Assembly: GCA_041569895.1 (NCBI GenBank)
Contig: JBFFXF010000224.1
Location: 1-12,681, forward strand
Source: JBFFXF01 sp041569895
GTDB lineage: Bacteria > Planctomycetota > UBA8108 > JACQVS01
Direction of reading: 5' to 3'
DNA length: 12,681 nucleotides
The position numbers and the translations under genes were made by a program. Under the pieces are notes generated by a model that was not told the origin of the DNA, searched no databases, and was given only the letters and a program-made list of their open reading frames with translations. The first letter of the stretch is position 1. Every line of letters starts with the position of its first letter. Below are positions 5,846 to 12,500 of the stretch, piece after piece.

Positions 5846-8800
5846 TCACTTCGCATCATTCTCCCTCCCATCCCCGTCGCCGCCAACCGGCACCGTCACC
5901 CCCGCCAGTTGCTGGTAGACGGCGAAGCGTTGCTCTGCCAGGCGCTGCGCCTTCTCGAGGAGTCGCCGAAAACGCTTCGGGTCCTGCTTCTCGACCATGC
6001 GGAAGCGGGCCTCGTTCATCAGGTACTCGCGGGCCGAGGTGCGGCGGCGCGACTCGAGCTTCAACGGCGGCGCGCCGGCGGCGACGTTGCGCGGATCGAA
6101 GCGGTAGAGCGGCCAGATGCCCGAATCGACGGCGAGCTTCTGCTGCGCCGGCCCCTGGGCCATGTCGTATCCGTGCGCGATGCAGTGGCTGTAGGCGATG
6201 ATCAACGACGGGCCCGGGTAGGACTCCGCCTCGCGGAAGACCTGGACCGTCTGGCTGTCGCGCGCGCCGTACGCGACGTTTCCGACGTAGACGTGGCCGT
6301 AGCTCATCGCGATCAGTCCGAGGTCCTTCTTGCCGACCTCCTTGCCATCGATCGCGAACTTCGCCGCAGCGCCGAGCGGTGTCGCCTTTGATTGCTGGCC
6401 GCCGGTGTTCGAGTAGACCTCGGTGTCGAGCACGAGGATGTTGACGTCACGTCGCATCGAGAGCACGTGGTCGAGCCCGCCGAAGCCGATGTCGTACGCC
6501 CATCCGTCGCCGCCGACGAGCCACACGCTGCGGCGGACGAGGAAGTCCGCGAGCGCGCCGACGGTCCGGGCGTCGGTCTCGTCGAGCCTGTCGAGGCGCG
6601 TTATCAGGGAGGCCACGCGCCGCCGTTGCTCGGCGATCTCGCGCTCCGTCGATTGCTTCGCTTCCAGGAGCCTCCTGACGAGCTCCTCACCGAGCGCCGT
6701 CGCGTTGCGCGTCAGGACGGCGGCCAGAGTATCACGGTGCTTGTCGACTGCGAGCCGGAAGCCGAGACCGAACTCGGCGTTGTCCTCGAACAGCGAGTTC
6801 GACCAGGCCGGTCCGCGGCCGTCGGCGTCGGTCGCGTAAGGCGTCGTCGGCAGATTGCCGCCGTAGATCGACGAGCACCCGGTCGCGTTGGCGATCAGCG
6901 CGCGATCGCCGAAGAGCTGCGTCAGGAGCTTCACGTAGGGCGTCTCGCCGCACCCCGCGCAGGCGCCCGAGTACTCGAAGAGCGGATCGAGAAGCTGCGT
7001 CCCGCGCACGTCGGGCTTGACCGCGGAGCGGTCGACCGCGGGCAGATCGAGGAAGAAACGGTAGTTGTCGCGCTCGCGCGCGAGCACCGGCTCGCGCAGC
7101 TTCATGTCGATCGCCTTGTGACGCGGATTCGACTTGTCCTTTGCCGGGCAGACCACGACGCAGGCCCGGCAGCCGGTGCAGTCGTCCGGCGCGACCTGGA
7201 TGGTGTACGCGAAGCCCTCGAACTCGGGGATGGCGCTCTTCGCCGACAGGAACTCCGCGGGCGCGCGCGAGACGTGCACGGGATCGTAGACGCGCGCCCG
7301 GATCGCCGCGTGCGGGCACACGAACGCGCACTTGTTGCACTGAATGCAGATCGACGGGTCCCAGAGCGGGATCTCGTGGGCGACGCCGCGCCTCTCCCAG
7401 CGGGTGGTCCCCGTGGGCCACGTGCCGTCGGGCGGGAAGGCGCTCACCGGAAGGAGGTCTCCCTTTCCCGAGAGCATCAGCGCCGTCACGCGCTTGACGA
7501 AGCTCGGCGCGTCCTCCGGCACGATCGGCGGACGACGGCGGTCGGTGGTCACGGCGTCCGGCACCGTCACGCGGTGGAGATGGTCGACGGTGCTGTCGAC
7601 CGCCGCGCAGTTGCGTCGAACGATCTCCTCGCCCTTCCGGCCGTACGCCTTCGAGATCGCCGCCTTGATGCGGGAGATCGCCTCGTCGCGTGGCAGTACA
7701 CCCGAGATCGTGAAGAAGCACGTCTGCATGATGGTGTTGATCCGCCCGCCCATGCCGGTCTCGCGCGCGACCCGATACGCGTCGATGACCCAGAGCTCGA
7801 TCTGCTTCTCGACGATCGACTCCTGCACCTCGAGCGGCAGGTGGTCCCAGACCGCATCGGGCCCGTAGGGAGAGTTCAGCAGAAAGACCGCGCCGGGCGC
7901 GGCATCCTCGAGCACGTCGAGCTTCTCGAGGAAGTTGAACTGGTGGCATGCCACGAACCGCGCGCCGCGGACGAGGTATGTCGACCGGATCGGTCGCGGC
8001 CCGAAGCGCAGGTGCGAGATGGTCACCGCGCCGGCCTTCTTGGAGTCGTAGACGAAGTAGCCCTGCGCGTGGTTCGGCGTCTCCTCGCCGATGATCTTGA
8101 TCGAGCTCTTGTTGGCGCTCACCGTGCCGTCGGAGCCGAGCCCGAAGAAGATGGCGCCGAAGACGTCCTCGTCCCCGGTGTCGATCTCCTCCCCGGCGGG
8201 CAGCGACGTGTGAGTCACGTCGTCGACGATGCCGACCGTGAAGTGGTTTCGCGGCTCGGCGCGCTTCAGGTCGTCGAGGACCACCTTGACCATCGCCGGC
8301 GTGAACTCCTTCGACGACAGCCCGTAGCGGCCTCCGACGATGCGCGGCTCCTCGGAGAAGCGCGACAGCCCGCGGTCGCGCGCCTCGCGCAGCGCCGTGA
8401 CCACGTCGACGTAGAGCGGCTCGCCGACCGCGCCGGGCTCCTTGGTGCGGTCGAGCACCGAGATGGCGCGCACCGTCGCGGGCAGCGCGCGGACGAGACC
8501 CTCGATCGAGAATGGGCGATAGAGCCGCACCTTGACGACTCCGACACGCTCGCCGCGCTCGACGAGGCGCTCGACGGTCTCGTGCGCCGTCTCCGCGGCC
8601 GAGCCCATGAGGACCACGACGCGCTCGGCCTCCGGGTGTCCGACGTAGTCGAAGAGGTCATACGCGCGGCCGGTGAGCGCGCCGAAGCGCTCCATCACGC
8701 CGCGCACGACGCTCGCGCACGCGTCATAGTAGCGATTGCACGCCTCGCGGGCCTGGAAGAACGTGTCGGGGTTCTGGGCGGTGCCGCGGATCACGGGTTG

Positions 8801-9436
8801 CTCCGGCGACAGCGCCCGGGCGCGGTGCAGCTCGATGAGCTCGTCGCGGACCATCGCCCTGATGTTGGCGTCGGAGAGCTCCTCGATCCGAGCGATCTCG
8901 TGTGACGTGCGGAAGCCGTCGAAGAAGTGCAGGAACGGGACGCGACTGTCGAGAGTCGCGGCGTGTCCGATGCACGCCAGGTCCTGCGCCTCCTGCACCG
9001 AGCCGGACGCGAGCAGCGCGAACCCGGTCTGGCGGCAGGCCATGACGTCCGAGTGATCGCAGAAGATCGACAGCGCGTGCGTCGCCACCGTGCGCGCCGA
9101 CACGTGTATGCAGCACGACGTCAGCTCTCCCGCGATCTTGTACATGTTGGGGATCATCAGGAGCAGCCCCTGCGACGCAGTGAACGTCGTCGTCAGGGAA
9201 CCGACCTGGAGCGACCCGTGCACGGCCCCGGCGGCGCCGCCCTCCGACTGCATCTCGACGACGTCGGGCACGGTGCCCCAGGCGTTCGGGCGACGCTCGC
9301 TCGCCCAGCTGTCCGCCGACTCGCCCATCGGCGAGGACGGCGTGATCGGGTAGATCGCAATGACCTCGCTGGCGCGATAGGCGACCGACGCGACGGCCTC
9401 ATTGCCGTCGACGGTGACCGAGCTGGCGGCTGGCAT
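5846..9436 (-). CDS. nifJ: Pyruvate:ferredoxin (flavodoxin) oxidoreductase
   Basis: A 1196-residue single-chain PFOR that converts pyruvate and CoA to acetyl-CoA and CO2, reducing ferredoxin or flavodoxin. Domains appear in the usual order: the N-terminal pyruvate/TPP domain (IYPITPSSPMGE, 28-39), CoA and linker domains, then a two-cluster ferredoxin domain with C697/C700/C703/C707 (CIQCNKCAFVCP) and C753/C756/C759/C763 (CTGCRACVVVCP). The C-terminal TPP domain carries GDG at 976-978. The four proximal-cluster cysteines C826, C829, C854 and C1085 are all present at the spacing of the Desulfovibrio africanus enzyme. The chain lacks that enzyme's long C-terminal protective extension, so oxygen sensitivity is expected. 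ATG 9436 is preceded by GGGAG at 5 nt. The CBS gene ends 12 bp upstream and the DHOD-like gene follows, so this is the central enzyme of the operon. It appears intact. Confidence 0.97.
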   Translation of the reverse strand: MPAASSVTVDGNEAVASVAYRASEVIAIYPITPSSPMGESADSWASERRPNAWGTVPDVVEMQSEGGAAGAVHGSLQVGSLTTTFTASQGLLLMIPNMYKIAGELTSCCIHVSARTVATHALSIFCDHSDVMACRQTGFALLASGSVQEAQDLACIGHAATLDSRVPFLHFFDGFRTSHEIARIEELSDANIRAMVRDELIELHRARALSPEQPVIRGTAQNPDTFFQAREACNRYYDACASVVRGVMERFGALTGRAYDLFDYVGHPEAERVVVLMGSAAETAHETVERLVERGERVGVVKVRLYRPFSIEGLVRALPATVRAISVLDRTKEPGAVGEPLYVDVVTALREARDRGLSRFSEEPRIVGGRYGLSSKEFTPAMVKVVLDDLKRAEPRNHFTVGIVDDVTHTSLPAGEEIDTGDEDVFGAIFFGLGSDGTVSANKSSIKIIGEETPNHAQGYFVYDSKKAGAVTISHLRFGPRPIRSTYLVRGARFVACHQFNFLEKLDVLEDAAPGAVFLLNSPYGPDAVWDHLPLEVQESIVEKQIELWVIDAYRVARETGMGGRINTIMQTCFFTISGVLPRDEAISRIKAAISKAYGRKGEEIVRRNCAAVDSTVDHLHRVTVPDAVTTDRRRPPIVPEDAPSFVKRVTALMLSGKGDLLPVSAFPPDGTWPTGTTRWERRGVAHEIPLWDPSICIQCNKCAFVCPHAAIRARVYDPVHVSRAPAEFLSAKSAIPEFEGFAYTIQVAPDDCTGCRACVVVCPAKDKSNPRHKAIDMKLREPVLARERDNYRFFLDLPAVDRSAVKPDVRGTQLLDPLFEYSGACAGCGETPYVKLLTQLFGDRALIANATGCSSIYGGNLPTTPYATDADGRGPAWSNSLFEDNAEFGLGFRLAVDKHRDTLAAVLTRNATALGEELVRRLLEAKQSTEREIAEQRRRVASLITRLDRLDETDARTVGALADFLVRRSVWLVGGDGWAYDIGFGGLDHVLSMRRDVNILVLDTEVYSNTGGQQSKATPLGAAAKFAIDGKEVGKKDLGLIAMSYGHVYVGNVAYGARDSQTVQVFREAESYPGPSLIIAYSHCIAHGYDMAQGPAQQKLAVDSGIWPLYRFDPRNVAAGAPPLKLESRRRTSAREYLMNEARFRMVEKQDPKRFRRLLEKAQRLAEQRFAVYQQLAGVTVPVGGDGDGRENDAK

Positions 9437-9448
9437 CGGGACTCCCGG

Positions 9449-9976
9449 CTACCGGACGCCCGATGGCGTGCCGCTGCGATGGCTGCGGTCGTCGCGGAAG
9501 GGCGTCCAGTGCCGCCAGCGCGATCCCTCTCCCCAGATCTCCGCGATGAAGTCCGGATCCTCGAAGGGCCGGATCAGATCGAGCGTCGTGACGATGCCGA
9601 CCAGACGCTTCCCCTCGACCACGGGCACTCTGTGGATGTGGTGCGTGCGCAGGATCTTCGTGACCGTCGACAGGTCGGTGTCGGGGGTCACCGTGTGCAG
9701 CCGGACCTTCATGATCTCCTTGACCTTCTTCGAGCGCAGTCGCTCGTCGAGATTCTTGTAGTAATTCCGGTGCTCGGTGAGCCCCTTGTGGACCAGCTCG
9801 ATGATGTCGCGCTGCGACACCAGCCCGACGAGCTCGTCAGCTTCGTTGACGACCGGCGCGCCGGAGATTCCATGCTCGACGAGCATGCGCTCGAGATCGT
9901 CGACCGACGTCTCGGGTCGTACCGTGAAAAGCTCTCCGTGGCGCATGACATTGCGCGCCTTGAGTGTCACCGCCAT
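9449..9976 (-). CDS. CBS-pair protein, first gene of the nifJ operon
   Basis: A 175-residue protein with two CBS motifs (about 8-62 and 85-140), which together normally form one Bateman module. Such modules bind adenine nucleotides or related ligands and act as energy sensors. Recognisable segments are ISGAPVVNEADELVGLVSQRDI and IHRVPVVEGKRLVGIVTTLDL. A basic tail of about 30 residues after the second motif (WGEGSRWRHWTPFRDD) has no domain I recognise. ATG 9976 is chosen because it follows a near-perfect AAGGAGGT at about 8 nt. The gene lies 12 bp upstream of nifJ on the same strand and probably leads the operon from a sigma54-like element at 10043-10059. Ligand and target are unknown; coupling of PFOR level or activity to adenylate state is inference. 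Confidence 0.92.
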   Translation of the reverse strand: MAVTLKARNVMRHGELFTVRPETSVDDLERMLVEHGISGAPVVNEADELVGLVSQRDIIELVHKGLTEHRNYYKNLDERLRSKKVKEIMKVRLHTVTPDTDLSTVTKILRTHHIHRVPVVEGKRLVGIVTTLDLIRPFEDPDFIAEIWGEGSRWRHWTPFRDDRSHRSGTPSGVR

Positions 9977-10042
9977 GATTCAGGACCTCCTTCCGGGGGT
10001 GCTGCCTTCGAGTGTTCTTTTGACTCTCCCCCGAGTCCACGG

Positions 10043-10059
10043 TGCAATCGACGTTCCAA
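10043..10059 (-). promoter_or_regulatory. Putative sigma54 promoter of the CBS-nifJ-DHOD-kinase operon
   Basis: Read on minus, TTGGAACGTCGATTGCA matches the consensus YTGGCACGRNNNTTGCW at all but two defined positions. GG and GC are in the correct N10 spacing and the -12 box is a perfect TTGCA. The predicted start is near 10032, about 55 nt before the CBS start codon. The palindrome centred at 10137-10138 would lie about 105 bp upstream of that start, a normal place for an enhancer-binding protein site. Confidence 0.62.
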
Positions 10060-10122
10060 GCAGGATGGCGGCGCTCCGCCGGGGTCCCCGGGGTGGCGCA
10101 CGCGCGGGAGGGTGGAAAATAC

Positions 10123-10152
10123 CGCGTTTCGGGGAAAAATACGCGAAACGCG
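10123..10152. promoter_or_regulatory. Palindromic operator/enhancer candidate in the divergent region
   Basis: Perfect 9-bp arms CGCGTTTCG (10123-10131) and CGAAACGCG (10144-10152) are separated by 12 bp. Their centres are 21 bp apart, two helical turns, which suits a dimeric regulator. A second pattern overlaps it: TGGAAAATACCGCG (10113-10126) resembles GGGAAAAATACGCG (10132-10145) as a direct repeat about 19 bp apart. The element lies between two divergent sigma54-like promoters. The cognate regulator is not in the window. Confidence 0.5.
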
Positions 10153-10188
10153 TGGCGCGGTGCCGCCGCGCTTTCCCCTCCGGCCCCG

Positions 10189-10205
10189 CCGGAACACGAG
10201 TTGCG
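10189..10205 (+). promoter_or_regulatory. Putative sigma54-like promoter of the cNMP-cytochrome pair
   Basis: CCGGAACACGAGTTGCG has GG (10191-10192) and GC (10203-10204) with the N10 spacing, and a TTGC -12 core. It is a weaker match to the full consensus than the other two. The predicted start is near 10216, giving a leader of about 57 nt that contains the hairpin at 10235-10256. It shares GGAAC-N5-TTGC with the elements at 1149 and 10043. Confidence 0.42.
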
Positions 10206-10234
10206 GGGAGCCCTGGAGTGACGAGAGTCGTGGT

Positions 10235-10256
10235 GACGCCGGCTCGTGCCGGCGTC
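10235..10256 (+). promoter_or_regulatory. Leader stem-loop touching the Shine-Dalgarno of the cNMP-domain gene
   Basis: A perfect 9-bp GC-rich stem, GACGCCGGC and GCCGGCGTC, encloses the 4-nt loop TCGT. It ends immediately before GGAAAGGA, the ribosome binding site of the gene starting at 10273. There is no T-tract after it, so it is unlikely to be an intrinsic terminator. A role in mRNA stability or translation is an inference. Confidence 0.5.
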
Positions 10257-10272
10257 GGAAAGGAATCGAGCA

Positions 10273-10803
10273 ATGGCCGAGTCGAAGAAGAAGAAGTCCA
10301 CGAAGCAGAAGACGGCGAAGACGACGACGAAGCAGCGCAAGGGGAGCTCGGCGATCGTCGCCGTGCTGGCGGAGAGCGGCTTCTTCGCCGGGCTCGATGA
10401 CACGCACGTCGCGGCGCTCGCCGACGCCGCCAGCCCGCTCGAGGCGGATCGCGAGCACTACCTCTTCCGGCAGGATACGCGCGCCGACACGTTCTATCTC
10501 ATTCTCGAGGGCGAGGTGTCGGTCGAGGTGCCGGCGGTCTTCGGGCAGCCGCTCGTGCTCCAGACGCTCGGCGGCGGAGAGGTGCTCGGCTGGTCATGGC
10601 TCTTCGAGCCGCACCGGTGGCATTTCGACGCGAGGGCCGTGGTGCCGACACGTGCGCTGTCGTTCGACGGCGAGGCGCTCCGGCAGTGGTGCGAGAAGGA
10701 CGCGGCGTTCGGCTATGCGATCATGAAGCTGTTCGCGCGGTTGATGAAGGAGCGTCTCGAGGCCGCGCGGTTGAAGATCATGGAAGAACGGGGTCCGGTA
10801 TGA
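10273..10803 (+). CDS. Cyclic-nucleotide-binding-fold protein without a DNA-binding domain
   Basis: A 176-residue cytoplasmic protein. A lysine-rich tail (about residues 2-24) precedes a CRP-type cNMP-binding beta barrel (about 28-150) and a C-terminal helix (KLFARLMKERLEAARLKIMEE). There is no helix-turn-helix, so it is not a typical CRP/FNR regulator. The phosphate-binding cassette is unusual. GE is present (GGGEVLGW), but the following stretch is WSWLFEPHRWHFDAR, with Trp after the candidate arginine instead of the Ser/Thr of cAMP-binding proteins. The ligand may therefore not be cAMP. I have the impression that this WSWLF-HRWHFDAR form recurs in other bacterial proteins but know no function for it. 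ATG 10273 follows AAAGGA at about 8 nt. The stop overlaps the next start as ATGA, indicating translational coupling to the heme lipoprotein. Confidence 0.85.
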   Translation: MAESKKKKSTKQKTAKTTTKQRKGSSAIVAVLAESGFFAGLDDTHVAALADAASPLEADREHYLFRQDTRADTFYLILEGEVSVEVPAVFGQPLVLQTLGGGEVLGWSWLFEPHRWHFDARAVVPTRALSFDGEALRQWCEKDAAFGYAIMKLFARLMKERLEAARLKIMEERGPV

Positions 10804-11270
10804 GACCGAGGCGACGACGATTCGGCACGCGGATCGCCCCGTGGCTCGCCTGTGTTCTCGTGACGCTGCTGGCGACGGCGTGCCGGCGCGGTGAGATTGC
10901 GCCCGAGCCTGCCGGAGGCGGGTCACCCAAGACGATCGAGCACCTGATGCAGCGCGGTCTGAAGCCGCACCGCGCGGGGATCATGGAGCTCCTGCGGATC
11001 GAGCCCTCCGCGGACGAGGACTGGCGGAGTCTCGAGGCGCACGCGACCGTGCTGCACGACTCGAGCTTCGAGCTGATGCAGACGGAGGTCTACACGCAGC
11101 GGGACCCGTACCCCGATCCGGTGTGGACCCTGGCGGCCTCGAACCTCAACCGCAGGAGTCGCGAGCTGCTGCAGTCGATCGAGACAAAAGACCTGCCGGC
11201 GGCGCAGAGCGCGCTCCGCGGCATCGGCGAGACATGCGGCGCCTGTCACCGAGAATGCACCGCGCCGTGA
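10800..11270 (+). CDS. Putative lipoprotein c-type cytochrome, class II (cytochrome c')-like
   Basis: A 156-residue exported protein. An arginine-rich N terminus and hydrophobic segment (about 12-27) end in a lipobox-like LATAC, with Cys28 as the candidate lipidated residue; the -3 position is Ala, so the box is not ideal. The mature part is predicted to be mostly helical and about 128 residues long. A single heme-binding motif, C146-G-A-C149-H150, lies seven residues from the end. One C-terminal CxxCH in a helical domain of this size matches class II cytochromes c. A further Cys at 153 follows the motif. The likely location is the periplasmic face of the inner or outer membrane, with a role in electron transfer or gas/redox sensing (inference). 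ATG 10800 overlaps the preceding stop as ATGA and has only a weak ribosome site. The gene ends 29 bp before the convergent CBS gene. Confidence 0.78.
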   Translation: MRPRRRRFGTRIAPWLACVLVTLLATACRRGEIAPEPAGGGSPKTIEHLMQRGLKPHRAGIMELLRIEPSADEDWRSLEAHATVLHDSSFELMQTEVYTQRDPYPDPVWTLAASNLNRRSRELLQSIETKDLPAAQSALRGIGETCGACHRECTAP

Positions 11271-11299
11271 GTACAGGGCAGCCGATGTCCGACGGCGTG

Positions 11300-11779
11300 T
11301 CAGATCGTGCCATCCGCCACCAGCCGAACGATGTCCGTCGAGGAGACGATGCCGATCAGCTCGCCCCCCTTGGTCACGAGGACCCTGTGCACACGGTTGT
11401 CGATCAGCGTTCGGGCGACCTCGTTGACGGCCAGCTCGGGCGGCACGGTGATCAGATCCTTGATCATCACGTCACCAACGGTCAGCGTGTCGACCCGCGT
11501 GCCGACGCGCTCCGCGACGTCCTCGAGACTCTCGAGGGGATCCTCCTCGATGTCCGTGTGGACCCGGTAGTAGTCCGCGACCACTTCCGAGAGGCTCTGC
11601 TCGACGCACAGGGCGCGGATCACGTCGCTGCGCGACACCGTTCCGACGAGCTTGCCGTCTTCGACGACGGGGAAGCCGCTGACGTGCGCGTCGAGGAAGG
11701 CGCGTTCGAGATCCGGCAGCCTCATGTCGGGTTCGACGACGCGGACGTCCTTCGCCATGATGTCCCGCGCCTTGAGCAT
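11300..11779 (-). CDS. CBS-pair protein (second of three)
   Basis: A 159-residue protein consisting almost entirely of two CBS motifs. The first (about 5-60) contains HVSGFPVVEDGKLVGTVSRSDV, and the second (about 98-155) contains RVHRVLVTKGGELIGIVSSTDI. An acidic linker (VHTDIEEDPLESLEDV) joins them. Bateman modules of this kind bind adenylates. With no attached catalytic domain, this protein probably acts on a partner. ATG 11779 is chosen because it follows a perfect AGGAGGA at 6-7 nt; a GTG 18 bp upstream would run through that site. It lies 23 bp downstream of another CBS gene on the same strand, so the two are probably cotranscribed. It converges with the cytochrome gene, with only 29 bp between the stops and no visible terminator. 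Target unknown. Confidence 0.92.
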   Translation of the reverse strand: MLKARDIMAKDVRVVEPDMRLPDLERAFLDAHVSGFPVVEDGKLVGTVSRSDVIRALCVEQSLSEVVADYYRVHTDIEEDPLESLEDVAERVGTRVDTLTVGDVMIKDLITVPPELAVNEVARTLIDNRVHRVLVTKGGELIGIVSSTDIVRLVADGTI

Positions 11780-11802
11780 TGAAATCCTCCTGTTCACGCA
11801 CG

Positions 11803-12240
11803 TCAGACCGACGTTCTGGCGCCCGGGAGCTCCTGTCGCACGACATCGCCGATGGCGGCGAACTCGTCGGCAAGCAGCTTCAGGACGTCGTCGAGACTGA
11901 CGATGCCAACGAGCTTGCTGTTCCCGTCAACGATGGGCAAACGGCGCGAGGCGTTCAACCGCATCGTGGCGAGCGCCTCCTCGATCGGCCGATCCTCCGC
12001 TATCCAGGTCGGCTCACGTGTCATCACGTCCCTCACCTTGACCTGCCGGGCGTCCTTGCCGGTGGCGACGACTCTGAGGACGACGTCCCGATCGGTGAGG
12101 ATCCCGATCGGCTCGTCCGTGTCGTCCGTGACGACGAGCGTTCCGACGCTCCGCTGCAGCATGCGCTTGGCGGCCGACTGGACACTCTCGTCGGGCTTGG
12201 CGACGTCGACGCGTCTCTGGCAGATTCTCCCGACCGACAT
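11803..12240 (-). CDS. CBS-pair protein (third of three), first gene of a two-CBS unit
   Basis: A 145-residue protein with two CBS motifs (about 7-65 and 72-130): SVGTLVVTDDTDEPIGILTDRDV and the second ending RLPIVDGNSKLVGIVSLDDVL. It starts MSVGRICQRRVDVAKPDESV, a common opening for small stand-alone CBS proteins. ATG 12240 is supported by GGAGG at 7 nt; the longer frame upstream is non-conserved, Pro/Thr-rich leader translation. It differs clearly in sequence from the other two CBS proteins here, so it is not a recent local duplication. It leads a two-gene unit and diverges from the USP gene at 12501 across a 260-bp region containing a palindrome. Ligand and partner are unknown; an adenylate-sensing role is inferred from the family. 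Confidence 0.92.
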   Translation of the reverse strand: MSVGRICQRRVDVAKPDESVQSAAKRMLQRSVGTLVVTDDTDEPIGILTDRDVVLRVVATGKDARQVKVRDVMTREPTWIAEDRPIEEALATMRLNASRRLPIVDGNSKLVGIVSLDDVLKLLADEFAAIGDVVRQELPGARTSV

Positions 12241-12334
12241 GGGTATGCCTCCGACTCCAGGTCCTCGTGGGGTCGTGGGCGTCGGCGTCTCACACTCGAA
12301 ACCCGACGCCACGGTGCCACATGGTGTCTCGCTT

Positions 12335-12352
12335 CGCAACCGCCCGGTTGCG
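12335..12352. promoter_or_regulatory. 18-bp palindrome, operator candidate between CBS unit and USP gene
   Basis: CGCAACCG and CGGTTGCG form perfect 8-bp arms around a 2-bp centre. The element is in the non-coding gap between divergent genes, 95 bp from the CBS start and about 150 bp from the USP start. A copy of ATGGTGT lies on each side (12321-12327 and 12361-12367, direct orientation, 40 bp apart). It is unlike the 10123-10152 palindrome, so a different regulator would be expected. Confidence 0.45.
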
Positions 12353-12413
12353 GCCACCGGATGGTGTGCAAACGAGCGGCCAAAGTGTCAGCAGGGGACC
12401 TCCGGACGCGCGT

Positions 12414-12442
12414 CTGTCATCGCGGTCAGTTTTCGGTACGAT
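12414..12442 (+). promoter_or_regulatory. Possible sigma70-type promoter of the right-edge USP gene
   Basis: CTGTCA (12414-12419) and TACGAT (12437-12442) are separated by 17 bp and match TTGACA and TATAAT at 4 of 6 positions each. A start near 12449 would leave a leader of about 52 nt before ATG 12501. Matches of this quality also occur by chance. Confidence 0.3.
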
Positions 12443-12500
12443 GCGACGCCGAAGGCGGCGCCGCCGCCAGTTCCGTTCATTGCTGCTGGAGCACGATCTC

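Noticed and set aside
6392..8905. Long open frame of 837 codons on the plus strand opposite nifJ
   Set aside because: It is a mirror of the GC-rich codon bias of nifJ; its translation is Arg/Asp/Val/Leu-rich with no recognisable domain and no ribosome site. nifJ on the other strand is unambiguous.
10150..10170. TGGCGC followed by GGTGCCGC as another sigma54 candidate on plus
   Set aside because: The spacing between GG and GC is one base off and there is no TTGC.
12278..12310. Inverted repeat GGCGTCGG / CCGACGCC with a 17-nt loop
   Set aside because: The stem is only 8 bp with a long loop in very GC-rich sequence; such pairs are expected by chance.
12300..12319. TGGCAC on minus upstream of the two-CBS unit, a perfect -24 box
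   Set aside because: The matching -12 position reads CGTC rather than TTGC, so only half of the promoter is present.
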